Shown here piece after piece: positions 1 through 9,354 of a stretch of 64,000 bases of DNA. The stretch's first letter is position 1. Every line of letters starts with the position of its first letter. The position numbers and the translations under genes were made by a program. Origin of the DNA: CAVVIO01 sp963748095 (GTDB taxonomy: Bacteria; Bacteroidota; Bacteroidia; Bacteroidales; UBA10428); the NCBI GenBank assembly GCA_963748095.1, contig CAVVIO010000045.1:16170-80169 (forward strand). The letters are read 5' to 3'. The notes beneath the pieces were generated by a model that did no database searches, was not told the DNA's origin, and saw nothing but the letters and a program-made list of their open reading frames with translations.

Positions 1-1552
1 TTACACCAAAATTATCGGCATCCATATCCTTTCTGGGTGACCCGTCATGCCAGTTAACATAAATAGCCGAATCTACGGAAGTAAAAAGAACAGGTCCGCT
101 AAAATTCCTGTTATTATAATAATCAGCTTTCAGTCCTTTTTCATTTTTACCATGAAACAATACACCAGCCGGTATTTTTTCAAATGTTGGCAACCCCTCA
201 GCTAACTCGCTACCCTGTGCATAAAGAACTTTTGAATGGCCGGCCAGTTTTTCACGAATCCCTCTGAGCGGTGTGATGGGGTCGGAGGGAGTGCCGTTGT
301 AATTTCCAAGTAATGTAAGCCACTGGTCAGCATTCGGTCCTATCACAGCTACCGTACCAATATCTTTTTTTAGAGGTAATATTTTGTTCTCATTTTTTAA
401 CAGCACAATTGACTTACGGGCTACTTCCAGCGCCAGTTCATGGTGGGCTTTGTTATCCACTACAGAATAGGGTATCTGTGTATATTTTACCATTTCAGGC
501 GGATCGAACATTCCCAGTTTAAACCTGGCCGTAAAAAGCCGTTTCACGGCAACATCAATTTGTTTTTCGGAAATCAAGCTATCCCTTACCGCTTCTTTCA
601 GGTTTTTATAAACAGTTGCGCATTCCAGGTCACAACCCGATTTTACTGCCAGTGCAGCTGCAGCCTCAGGAGAATCAACAACTTTATGATGTGCGTAGAT
701 ATCTGCTATAGCTCCGCAATCCGATACGATATAACCTTTAAAACCCCATTCATCTCTCAGTATACCGTTTAACAACTTATCACTTCCGCAACAAGCTTCT
801 CCATTATAACGGTTGTAGGCACACATTACGGAATATGCATCGCCTTCTTTTATCGACATCTCGAACTGGGGGAGATACGTTTCCCTGAGATCCCTTTCAT
901 CGGTAACTGCATCGAAATAATGCCGTTCGGGTTCGGGGCCGCTGTGAACGGCAAAATGTTTCACGGTGGCAATGGTCTTGAAGTATTTGGGATCATTGCC
1001 TTGTAGTCCTTTGATGAACGGGATAGCAATTTTGCCGGTCAGGAAAGGATCTTCTCCGTAGGTTTCCTGGCCTCTGCCCCAGCGGGGATCGCGAAAAATA
1101 TTGATATTGGGCGACCAGAAGGTAAGTCCCTGGTATATCAATCTTTTACCTTTTCTTACAAAATCCTGGTGCTTGGCCCTGGCTTCGTCAGATATGGCTG
1201 TTGACATTCTGAAGATAAGGTCCGTATCCCAGGTAGCGCCAAGTCCTATGGCTTGCGGAAATACGGTTGCCAGTCCGGCGCGCGCTACACCATGCAGACA
1301 TTCATTCCACCAGTTGTATTGCGGCACATGTAACCGGTCGATTGCCGGGGCTGCATTCATCATCTGATCGATCTTTTCATCCAGTGTCATTCTGCCTACC
1401 AGGTCATTTACACGTGCTTCGGTACTCAGTGAGGGATCCATAAAGGGAAATTCATACTTTTTTTGTCCGAAACTGAATGGATTCATAAAAACCCACAGGA
1501 TAAAAACAGATAAAAATTTTTGGAAAATCTTCCGAATAGATTTAGTCAGCAT
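1..1552 (-). CDS. Glycoside hydrolase family 3 protein (beta-glucosidase/beta-xylosidase type), C-terminus outside window
   Basis: Secreted or periplasmic exo-acting glycosidase that removes terminal beta-linked sugars. About 517 residues are visible; the gene runs off the left edge. The ATG at 1552 is followed by a signal peptide (about residues 1-29, ending NPFSFGQ). The GH3 TIM-barrel shows NECLHGVAR, SPNINIFRDPRWGRGQE, KHFAVHSGPEPERH and the nucleophile motif VSDCGA with Asp278. A GH3 C-terminal sandwich follows, and from about residue 470 the text GLKADYYNNRNFSG looks like the start of an inserted PA14 domain, as in many Bacteroidota xylosidases/glucosidases. It lies 206 bases downstream of the aldehyde dehydrogenase and on the same strand as the pentose-acid operon, so a beta-xylosidase or arabinosidase role is a reasonable inference. 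Substrate is not proven by sequence. Confidence 0.93.
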   Translation of the reverse strand, partial: MLTKSIRKIFQKFLSVFILWVFMNPFSFGQKKYEFPFMDPSLSTEARVNDLVGRMTLDEKIDQMMNAAPAIDRLHVPQYNWWNECLHGVARAGLATVFPQAIGLGATWDTDLIFRMSTAISDEARAKHQDFVRKGKRLIYQGLTFWSPNINIFRDPRWGRGQETYGEDPFLTGKIAIPFIKGLQGNDPKYFKTIATVKHFAVHSGPEPERHYFDAVTDERDLRETYLPQFEMSIKEGDAYSVMCAYNRYNGEACCGSDKLLNGILRDEWGFKGYIVSDCGAIADIYAHHKVVDSPEAAAALAVKSGCDLECATVYKNLKEAVRDSLISEKQIDVAVKRLFTARFKLGMFDPPEMVKYTQIPYSVVDNKAHHELALEVARKSIVLLKNENKILPLKKDIGTVAVIGPNADQWLTLLGNYNGTPSDPITPLRGIREKLAGHSKVLYAQGSELAEGLPTFEKIPAGVLFHGKNEKGLKADYYNNRNFSGPVLFTSVDSAIYVNWHDGSPRKDMDADNFGV

Positions 1553-1758
1553 TCTTATTTTATGTTTAAGGTTACAAGGCCCACTAAAATAATGGTTTTT
1601 CCCTTTTCTGAACTGTTTTAAAAGTAATTTATCAATATTTTAACATGATTAGTAAATATCGTTATTTTGAAAATCACCCAACAAAATTATTTGTACAAAA
1701 CAGCAATGAATAAAAATGGTAAAATCAGCTTAAAAGAAACGCTTTTAAACTTCGCCCG

Positions 1759-3372
1759 TTATATTCTGGGAAGATAGATAAATTCTTCCCTGGCTATTTC
1801 TTTTTCACACCGTCGATAAGTCGCCAGATATTCAACGGATTGCTCATCTTTTAATTCGTCAGGTAACAGGTTATCAGGAAAGTTCTGATAGCTTATTGGA
1901 CGGGTAAAACGGTTAATTGCTGCTGTTCCTACAGAAGTTGACCGGCTGTCGGTTGTAGCCGGGAACGGTCCGCCGTGTACCATTGAATGACATACTTCTA
2001 CACCTGTCGGATAGCCATTAATGATCAGTCTTCCGGCCTTTCTTTCCAGGATGGCTATAAGGTCAGCATATTCTTCAAGGTCCTTTTCTGTGGCATGCAG
2101 CGTTATGGTAAGATGTCCGCCCAGATTTTCTGCAATTTTCATAATTTCTTTTTTTTCATGTGCCGAAACAGCCAAAGTCGATGGGCCGAATACTTCTTCT
2201 TCCAGCTTTTTATTGGAAAGAAAATTCATAGCGCTTGTTTGCAACAAACGGGCGGCTCCACGGTTCCCTGAACTACCTGTTTTACTTTGTGCCAGTGAAC
2301 GCACGTCTTTTTCTTTACTTAATTTTTCTACTCCGTTTTCATATGCCTGATGTATGGAAGATGTAAGCATGGTGGCAGGTGTGACCTCCTGAAAATTTCC
2401 GGAAGCAATATTCAGAAACTGTGTTGAGCTTTCGGATTCTTCCATAAACAACAACCCCGGATTAGTACAGAATTGTCCTGCACCCAGTGAAACGGAGGCT
2501 GTCAAATCTTTGGCTATTTCCGATCTTCTTTCGTGCAAAGCATCAGGCAGGATAAAAACAGGGTTGGTACTGCCCATCTCGGCATATACTGGAATGGGTT
2601 CGGGGCGACGTACTGCAGCATCATATATTGCTTTTCCTCCCCTAAAAGAACCAGTAAACCCGATGGCTTTGATAAGTGGGTGGTTTACAATAGTCATACC
2701 CACTTCTGTCGATTGGCCGTGTACCATTGAAAATGTTCCTTCAGGCATATTCGTTTTTTTTATAGCACTGACGATTGCACTGGCAACCATTTCACAGGTA
2801 CCGGGATGTGCCGGATGTGCTTTCACTACAATAGTGCATCCGGCTGCAAGGGCAGATGCAGTATCTCCGCCCGCCACAGAAAATGCCAGCGGAAAATTAC
2901 TAGCCCCGAAAATGCCGACAGGGCCTAGTGCTTTTTGCATGCTTCTGATATCCGGTTTGGGTGCGGGTTTTCTCTGTGGGTCGGCATTATCGATACGGGC
3001 ATCCAACCATGATCCTTCTCTTAACAGGCTGGCAAATAATTTCAACTGGTTGGCTGTCCTGCCTCTTTCACCGGTAATTCGTTCTTTGCTCAGACCTGTT
3101 TCTTTGCTGCACCGGATTATCAATTTCTCACCTAAAGCAAGGATCTCATCAGCTATCGTGTCAAGAAACCGGGCTTTTTCTTTTCCGCTTTTCCGGCTGT
3201 ATTCACTAAAGGCTGTATTTGCTTTTTCAACAGCTTTATGAATTTCATCCTGTGTTGCTTCTCTGAATAATGGTAACAACTCTTCATTCTTTTCAGGATC
3301 AACAGCCAGAAATGTCGTTGCTCCGTTTCCTGAAAGTTCGTTACCTATAAAGTTAAATCCTGTTAATTCCAT
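1759..3372 (-). CDS. 2,5-dioxovalerate (alpha-ketoglutarate semialdehyde) dehydrogenase, NADP-type aldehyde dehydrogenase
   Basis: Oxidises 2,5-dioxopentanoate to 2-oxoglutarate with NAD(P)+, the last step of the Weimberg pathway. The 537-residue protein has the ALDH fold: the co-factor segment GFTGSFRGGKAIYD, the general-base region AEMGSTNPVF and the catalytic Cys302 in GAGQFCTNPG. The N-terminus (ELTGFNFIGNE) is typical of the KGSADH subgroup and not of betaine or succinate-semialdehyde dehydrogenases. It starts 3 bases after the stop of the FAH-family dehydratase gene, so the two are surely co-transcribed. The same enzyme class also serves hydroxyproline and glucarate catabolism, but the neighbouring IlvD/EDD and FAH genes favour pentonate breakdown. 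Confidence 0.93.
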   Translation of the reverse strand: MELTGFNFIGNELSGNGATTFLAVDPEKNEELLPLFREATQDEIHKAVEKANTAFSEYSRKSGKEKARFLDTIADEILALGEKLIIRCSKETGLSKERITGERGRTANQLKLFASLLREGSWLDARIDNADPQRKPAPKPDIRSMQKALGPVGIFGASNFPLAFSVAGGDTASALAAGCTIVVKAHPAHPGTCEMVASAIVSAIKKTNMPEGTFSMVHGQSTEVGMTIVNHPLIKAIGFTGSFRGGKAIYDAAVRRPEPIPVYAEMGSTNPVFILPDALHERRSEIAKDLTASVSLGAGQFCTNPGLLFMEESESSTQFLNIASGNFQEVTPATMLTSSIHQAYENGVEKLSKEKDVRSLAQSKTGSSGNRGAARLLQTSAMNFLSNKKLEEEVFGPSTLAVSAHEKKEIMKIAENLGGHLTITLHATEKDLEEYADLIAILERKAGRLIINGYPTGVEVCHSMVHGGPFPATTDSRSTSVGTAAINRFTRPISYQNFPDNLLPDELKDEQSVEYLATYRRCEKEIAREEFIYLPRI

Positions 3373-3375
3373 ATC

Positions 3376-4212
3376 TTATTCTACTGTGTTTATAAGTGTG
3401 CCTATAGGTTCAATGGTTATTTGTATTTCATCACCGCTAAGTAAGTTAAAATCACTGGAGGGTACTATACCGGTGCCCGTAAGTAACAAACTTCCGTAAG
3501 GAAATGAACATTCCCTGTAAAGGTATGCCACCAGATCTCCGGGTTTCCGTTTCATTTGTTCGATTCCTACACTTCCTTTAAAAATCTGTGCACTATTCCT
3601 GTTTACATTCAAATGGATGACTGTATCGGCGGGTAATGGTTCATTGTTTACATAAATACAGGGCCCCAATGCCGCGCATCCGTCGTAAGTTTTGGCTTGT
3701 GGAAGGTATAACGGGTTTTCTCCTTCGATACTTCGTGAGCTCATGTCGTTACCGATAGTATAACCGACTATTTTACCATTTGAGGTGATCATAAGGGTAA
3801 GTTCCGGTTCGGGAACATTCCAGGTAGAATCTTTCCGGATTCTCACCTTTTCATTTGGACCGACTATCCGGTTCCGTGTGGCTTTAAAAAATAATTCCGG
3901 ACGTTCCGCATCGTAAACCCGTGCATAAAAATCACCACCTTTGACAGATTTCGACTCTTCCTGGCGTCCTATTTTACTGGAATAATAGGTAACCCCGCTT
4001 GCCCACAGTTCCTGTGACGCTACAGGGGGCTCGATAGCTGAATTTAGCTTATTGGGATCTATTTTTTCAGGTGATCTTGTCTGCAATGCCTGTAGCATTT
4101 TCCCGTAAAGGTTATCATCATTCACAAATCTGTCCCAATTTTCATTTTCCAGTACATAAAGGTTCAAATCCTTTTCAATGATGATATCATTTTTTATTTT
4201 ATATAATTTCAT
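3376..4212 (-). CDS. Fumarylacetoacetate hydrolase-family protein, probable 2-keto-3-deoxy-pentonate dehydratase
   Basis: Soluble 278-residue FAH-fold protein. The metal-binding acid motif is visible in NVPEPELTLMI, and the family block GYTIGNDMSSRSIEGENP is followed by KTYDGCAALGPC and, near the C-terminus, LLTGTGIVP. In Caulobacter-type Weimberg pathways (XylX) and in archaeal pentose oxidation, an enzyme of this family dehydrates 2-keto-3-deoxy-xylonate or -arabinonate to 2,5-dioxopentanoate. The downstream gene here oxidises exactly that product and the upstream IlvD/EDD gene would make the substrate, so I assign this role from family plus context. Which pentose epimer is used cannot be read. 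It lies 11 bases after the GntP gene. Confidence 0.87.
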   Translation of the reverse strand: MKLYKIKNDIIIEKDLNLYVLENENWDRFVNDDNLYGKMLQALQTRSPEKIDPNKLNSAIEPPVASQELWASGVTYYSSKIGRQEESKSVKGGDFYARVYDAERPELFFKATRNRIVGPNEKVRIRKDSTWNVPEPELTLMITSNGKIVGYTIGNDMSSRSIEGENPLYLPQAKTYDGCAALGPCIYVNNEPLPADTVIHLNVNRNSAQIFKGSVGIEQMKRKPGDLVAYLYRECSFPYGSLLLTGTGIVPSSDFNLLSGDEIQITIEPIGTLINTVE

Positions 4213-4223
4213 TGAATAATGTT

Positions 4224-5555
4224 TTAAGCAATAATTGAATATAAAGCGTATAAGAACAATGCTCCGGAAGTACCGAGTATAAAAGTGCCAAGACTATAAA
4301 TTCTGTACCCTGTTTTAACATCCATGCCAGACAGTTGTGTAACGACCCAGAAAAAGCTGTCATTTGCATGAGAAAAAACCGCCGATCCGGCACCAATTGC
4401 TGTAACAACAATTGCTTTTTGAATACCGGTATCGAAGCCCAGTGCGTGCATAAGAGGCATCATAATGGAAGCAGTAGTAATTAAAGCTACGGTTGATGAT
4501 CCTTGAGCTGTTTTTATGGCAGCAGAGAGTATAAAAGGTAACAGGATCCCCAGGTTGGTTCCGGCCAACTTTTCTCCAAGTTGTTGAGCAATTCCGGAGT
4601 TTTGCAGTACTTTTCCAAAAATGCCCCCTGCTCCTGTAATTAAGATTATTGTGGAAGCGTCACGTAATGCTTTACCCACCCATCCGGAGGCAGAGAGCAT
4701 ATTTTTTTTGAGTTTTTTAGGTAGAAAGAGAGCAAGGAACATACCTATCATGAGAGCGACAAATGGTTCACCTGCAAAAGAGATCAATTCTATGATTTTG
4801 CCGTTAATATTAAGTTTCATAGAGGATACAAGAGATTTCAGCAAGATCAGCAGAATGGGTACAACTATTGGTAAAGAGGCTTTAAGCGCACCTGGTGCAT
4901 CTTTTTTCTTTTTATCAATTTCAGAATCAGTAATTTCCGGTTCCGGATCAATGTATGTTTTGGAGGCATAATGTTTTGCATAGATCATGGCAGGTATCAT
5001 TTCAAGGGCACTAATAATCAGTCCGAAAATCAAAACAAGGCCCAGATCGGCATTAAGAATCCCGGCTGCAGCAATAGGTCCCGGGGTTGGAGGGACCAGG
5101 GTGTGGGTGGCCATAAGGCCCAGTGCCAAAGCGACGGCTGTTCCCGCAATTGAGATATTCGATTTTTTAGATAAGCTCTTATTAATAGGGGAAAGAAGAA
5201 TAAAACCGCTGTCGGCAAATACCGGGATAGAAACAATATATCCGATAATACCCATCGCCAGTGTAACACGCTTTTTACCAATTATTCCGAGTACCTTCTC
5301 CGCCAGCGTAAATGCACCGCCTGAATTTTCCAGGAATGCACCGATCATAACTCCCAAAACTATAATCAGACCAATCTTTCCCAACGTTTCACCAAACCCG
5401 TCATTCACGGATTTAATGATCATATTTAAGGACATCCCCGAAACCAGTCCGTATGCCATTGCTACCAGCAGTAAAACAATGAAAGGGTGTATTTTAAGCT
5501 TTGAGGTGAGAAATATAATGAGAATGATGCTTACGAGAAGATAAATAACTACCAT
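4224..5555 (-). CDS. GntP-family gluconate/aldonate:H+ symporter
   Basis: Inner-membrane permease of 443 residues with about 12-14 hydrophobic segments. Family signatures visible are the N-terminal SKLKIHPFIVLLLVA, the VPPTPGPIAAAGIL loop, and the C-terminal AIGAGSAVFSHANDSFFW that marks GntP/GntT transporters. A short charged loop (about residues 203-217, PEPEITDSEIDKKKK) separates the two halves. GntP members take up sugar acids such as gluconate. Placed between an aldonate dehydratase and a keto-deoxy acid dehydratase, it most likely imports xylonate, arabinonate or a related aldonate. Confidence 0.92.
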   Translation of the reverse strand: MVVIYLLVSIILIIFLTSKLKIHPFIVLLLVAMAYGLVSGMSLNMIIKSVNDGFGETLGKIGLIIVLGVMIGAFLENSGGAFTLAEKVLGIIGKKRVTLAMGIIGYIVSIPVFADSGFILLSPINKSLSKKSNISIAGTAVALALGLMATHTLVPPTPGPIAAAGILNADLGLVLIFGLIISALEMIPAMIYAKHYASKTYIDPEPEITDSEIDKKKKDAPGALKASLPIVVPILLILLKSLVSSMKLNINGKIIELISFAGEPFVALMIGMFLALFLPKKLKKNMLSASGWVGKALRDASTIILITGAGGIFGKVLQNSGIAQQLGEKLAGTNLGILLPFILSAAIKTAQGSSTVALITTASIMMPLMHALGFDTGIQKAIVVTAIGAGSAVFSHANDSFFWVVTQLSGMDVKTGYRIYSLGTFILGTSGALFLYALYSIIA

Positions 5556-5600
5556 TATAATGTAAATTAAATTATACTTCCTGACATTGCTTTTTAAATG

Positions 5601-7323
5601 CTAGTGCAGATCTCTGGTAACCTCCGATCCCGATCCGCCTGTAAGAATATCCATATCTGCACCTTTATCTGCCTGTTGTACATGATCAAGATAAAGATTA
5701 ACATAACCTCTTGTTACTAAAAGTTTTGGTGGTACCCATTCCGCTTTACGTTTGTTTAATTCTTCCTTTGTTATATCAAGATGCAGTCGGCGTTTTTCTA
5801 CATCAAGTTCTATCATATCCCCGTTCTTTACATAAGCCAATGTGCCACCAATAGCCGATTCGGGAGAAATATGCAAAACAACGGTTCCGGCAGCAGTTCC
5901 GCTCATCCTGCCATCGGAGATGCGTACCATATCTTTTACTCCTTTCATGATCAGTTTCTCAGGCAGATCCACATTGCCAACTTCAGGCATGCCGGGATAA
6001 CCCTTTGGACCAACGCCTTTCAGTACAATAACACTGGATTCGTCGATATCAAGATCCGGATCATCTATTCGCGCATGATAGTCTTCCATGCTCTCAAACA
6101 CAACAGCTTTGCCTTTGTGTTTCATTAACTCTGGGGTGGCGGCAGAAGGTTTGATTACAGCACCGTTTTCGCACAGGTTACCTTTGAGCACGGCAATTCC
6201 TGCCTTTTTTTTCAAAGGTTTATCAATGCTTGCAATAACATCACGATTGTAACATTCGGCATCTGCATTGTTTTCATGCAAATTATTTCCGTTTACAGTA
6301 ATAATATCTTTATGTAAATAATCTTTCAGTTCTTTAAGAACTACAGGCAATCCGCCGGCATAAAAGAAATCTTCCATGAGGTAAGTTCCGGAAGGCATAA
6401 GGTTTACCAGTAATGGTATGTCACTTCCTAATTTGTCAAAGTCTTCCAAATCGAGAGGCACGCCTATTCTGCCTGCAATGGCCAATAAATGTACGATCAG
6501 GTTGGTAGATCCGCCAACTGCTGCATTTACAACAATAGCATTTTCAAAAGCTTTCCTGGTAAGTATTTTCGATAGTCTGAGATCTTCTTTTACCATTTCA
6601 ACAATTCTTCTTCCGGATAACTGGGCCATTACTTTTTTTCTGGAGTCGACGGCAGGTATGGCTGACATTCCCGGCAAGGTAAGTCCAAGGGCCTCCGACA
6701 TTGTTGCCATGGTAGAAGCTGTTCCCATGGTATTACAGTGGCCGCTGCTGCGTGCGGCTCCTATTTCAGCTTCCAGCATGTCTTTGCCTGAAAATCCTTC
6801 GGTTTTTTGTTTTTTCTTGATCATCCAGTTGAACGAACCCGAACCGATCTGACCCCCTTTATATTTGCCATTGAGCATGGGCCCTCCCGGAACAATAATA
6901 GTTGGCAAGTCAACACTGCAGGCTCCCATTAATGTGGACGGAGTAGTTTTATCGCATCCGGTCAGAAGAACTACGCCATCCAGTGGATTTGCCCGGATCG
7001 ATTCTTCCACATCCATGCTGACAAGGTTCCGGAATAACATGGTTGTGGGGCGCATGATGGTTTCGCCCAAAGAGGTGACAGGAAATTCAAGCGGGAAATC
7101 CACCTGCTTCGATCACACCTTTTTTGACAATTTCCGCAAAATCTCTTAAATGGCCATTACACGGGGTCAGTTCAGACCATGTATTACAAATGCCTATCAC
7201 GGGTTTTCCCCTGAAATAATCATCGGGATATCCCTGATTTCTTAACCATGATCGGTGTACAAATCCCATTTTGTCCGATCCTCCAAACCATTCCTGGCTT
7301 CTTAGCTTGGTGTCTTTTTTCAT
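5601..7323 (-). pseudogene. IlvD/Edd-family pentonate dehydratase (xylonate/arabonate dehydratase type), frame interrupted near 7093
   Basis: Iron-sulfur dehydratase expected to convert a pentonate to 2-keto-3-deoxy-pentonate, first enzyme of the operon. The N-terminal part (ATG at 7323, starting MKKDTKLRSQEW) reads up to GVIEAGGFP and then meets a TGA. The family sequence continues at once one base later as LEFPVTSLGETIMRP to the normal C-terminus ending in EVTRDLH. Removing one C from the CCC at about 7092-7095 restores a 573-residue protein of normal family length. Cluster-ligand cysteines are present in ICNTWSE (about C46), TGCDKTTP (about C123) and SGHCNTMGTAS. The break is either a sequence error, a true null mutation, or slippage at CCC. 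All else in the gene looks well conserved, so I favour sequence error. Confidence 0.88.
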
Positions 7324-7562
7324 GATGTCTGATTCTTTGGGTAACAATTTTAGTCAATTTTATTGATCTTTCAAAGATCAGAGAAAAAGTATAGGATTGT
7401 ATTTATTATGAAATCTATGAAGTTTTTTACCGGATGCTTTGAAATAAATATCCTTTAACGGAAATTATCCTCAACAGAAATTATTATTTTGTCAGACAAT
7501 AATAATCAATTTTTTATCTTTACAATTACATCATTTATTTACTTCTCAGGATATAATTGCCC

Positions 7563-9296
7563 ATGAATACCGGTAAACTTTTTCGAACCAAATCAATCAA
7601 AGAAATTTTACAGGATACTCAGGATACAACTGAAACCGGATTCCATTTAAAGCGAACGCTGACTGTAAGGGATTTGACGGCATTTGGTATCGCAGCTATT
7701 GTTGGGGCAGGCATTTTCTCAACTATCGGAAATGCCGCTGCTGATGGCGGTCCTGCCATTTCTGTTTTATTTGTTTTTACGGCCATTGCCTGCGGATTTT
7801 CGGCTTTATGTTATGCCGAATTTGCATCTATGGTACCGGTATCGGGCAGTGCTTATACGTATGCTTATTTTTCATTCGGTGAACTGATTGCCTGGATCAT
7901 TGGATGGGACCTTTTGTTGGAGTATGCCATCGGCAACATTGCAGTGGCAATTTCCTGGTCCGACTATTTTACGGAATTTGTTCGGGGTTTCGGAATTCAT
8001 ATACCCGAGTACCTGACGATCGATTATTTAAGTGCTTTTCATGCACATGAAAAAGTGCAGGGATTACTGGCAAATGGCGATGCTTTAAGTTCACTTACCG
8101 CTTCTGTTCGTTACGCAAACGATGCATGGTTGCATGCTCCTTCATTAGGTCCATTGAAGATAATAGCCGATATTCCTGCCCTGGCTATTGTAGCCATCAT
8201 TACCTGGGTTGTTTTTGTGGGAATTAGCGAATCAAGAACTGTTAACAATATTATGGTTGCCATCAAACTTCTGGTGATCTTTATGGTAATTGTGATCGGC
8301 TCATTTTATACGCATCCCGATAACTGGAGCCCTTTTGCGCCCGAAGGGATTTCAGGCATTCTGAAAGGGGTATCTGCGGTTTTTTTCGCGTTTATAGGGT
8401 TCGATGCCATTTCCACAACCGCCGAAGAATGTAAAAATCCAACCCGTGATCTGCCAAGAGCTATCTTCTATGCCCTGTTTATCTGTACTATATTATATGT
8501 GTTAGTAACACTGGTACTCACCGGTATGGTGAAATATACCGAATTAAGGGTTGGGGATCCGTTAGCATTTGTATTTGATAGAGTTGGACTCCCATGGATA
8601 GGAGGAATTATTGCATTCACTGCCCTGATAGCCATGGCCAGCGTATTGCTTATATTCCAGCTGGGGCAGCCCCGTATCTGGATGAGTATGAGTCGCGACG
8701 GATTATTACCAAAAGCTTTTTCCAGGATACATCCCCGGTTTAAAACACCTTCGTTTGCGACTATTGTTACCGGATTTGTAGTGGCCATACCTGCATTGTT
8801 CATGAATCTTACTGAAGTAACCGATCTAACCAGCATAGGTACTCTTTTTGCATTTGTGGTGGTATGTGGTGGAGTATTGGTCCTTCAAAACAATAAATCT
8901 TTGCCTTCCGGCAGTTTCAAGGTACCCTATGTCAGCGGAAAATATATAGTACCCCTGCTATTAATTGCAGCACTTTATTTAAGCTATAGGTTTAATGTAA
9001 AATACTGGAAGGAGTATTTCACTTTCACATCTTCTGAAGGTTTTCAACCTTTCGCCATCATCATCGAAAAAGTTCCCATGATGATCTTTATGCTGGTAAC
9101 TTTGTTTATTGCAGTTTTAAGTTATGTGAAGAAACTTTCTTTAATTCCGGTTCTTGGGCTACTGAGTTGTCTGTTCCTTATGACACAACTGGGATATACC
9201 AACTGGCTTCGTTTTTTAATATGGCTGGTGATCGGATTAGTTATCTATTTTACATTTAGTCACAAGCATAGCCGGTTAAATTTGAACAATAGTTAA
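7563..9296 (+). CDS. APC-superfamily amino acid permease (cationic amino acid transporter type)
   Basis: Inner-membrane transporter of 577 residues with about 14 hydrophobic helices. The first helix carries the APC unwound-helix signature (AFGIAAIVGAGIFSTIG), followed by FSALCYAEFASMVPVSGSAYTY and later FFAFIGFDAISTTAEE, both typical of YfnA/CAT-like members. An in-frame TTG two codons upstream (7557) is possible, but the ATG at 7563 is preferred because AGGA sits about 10 bases before it. The gene is divergent from the aldonate operon across about 240 bases. The transported amino acid cannot be told from sequence. Confidence 0.9.
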   Translation: MNTGKLFRTKSIKEILQDTQDTTETGFHLKRTLTVRDLTAFGIAAIVGAGIFSTIGNAAADGGPAISVLFVFTAIACGFSALCYAEFASMVPVSGSAYTYAYFSFGELIAWIIGWDLLLEYAIGNIAVAISWSDYFTEFVRGFGIHIPEYLTIDYLSAFHAHEKVQGLLANGDALSSLTASVRYANDAWLHAPSLGPLKIIADIPALAIVAIITWVVFVGISESRTVNNIMVAIKLLVIFMVIVIGSFYTHPDNWSPFAPEGISGILKGVSAVFFAFIGFDAISTTAEECKNPTRDLPRAIFYALFICTILYVLVTLVLTGMVKYTELRVGDPLAFVFDRVGLPWIGGIIAFTALIAMASVLLIFQLGQPRIWMSMSRDGLLPKAFSRIHPRFKTPSFATIVTGFVVAIPALFMNLTEVTDLTSIGTLFAFVVVCGGVLVLQNNKSLPSGSFKVPYVSGKYIVPLLLIAALYLSYRFNVKYWKEYFTFTSSEGFQPFAIIIEKVPMMIFMLVTLFIAVLSYVKKLSLIPVLGLLSCLFLMTQLGYTNWLRFLIWLVIGLVIYFTFSHKHSRLNLNNS

Positions 9297-9354
9297 GATC
9301 ATATAGTATTCAATGTAAATTTATTAGGATTCATTAAAACTTAATATTTGTTGT

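Noticed and set aside
2510..3241. Long open frame on the plus strand opposite the aldehyde dehydrogenase
   Set aside because: It is an antisense shadow of a clear enzyme gene, with no domain of its own.
1759..7323. Hydroxyproline or glucarate breakdown as the role of the operon
   Set aside because: No proline racemase/epimerase, DapA-type KdgD or glucarate dehydratase is present; the IlvD/EDD plus FAH pair fits pentonates.
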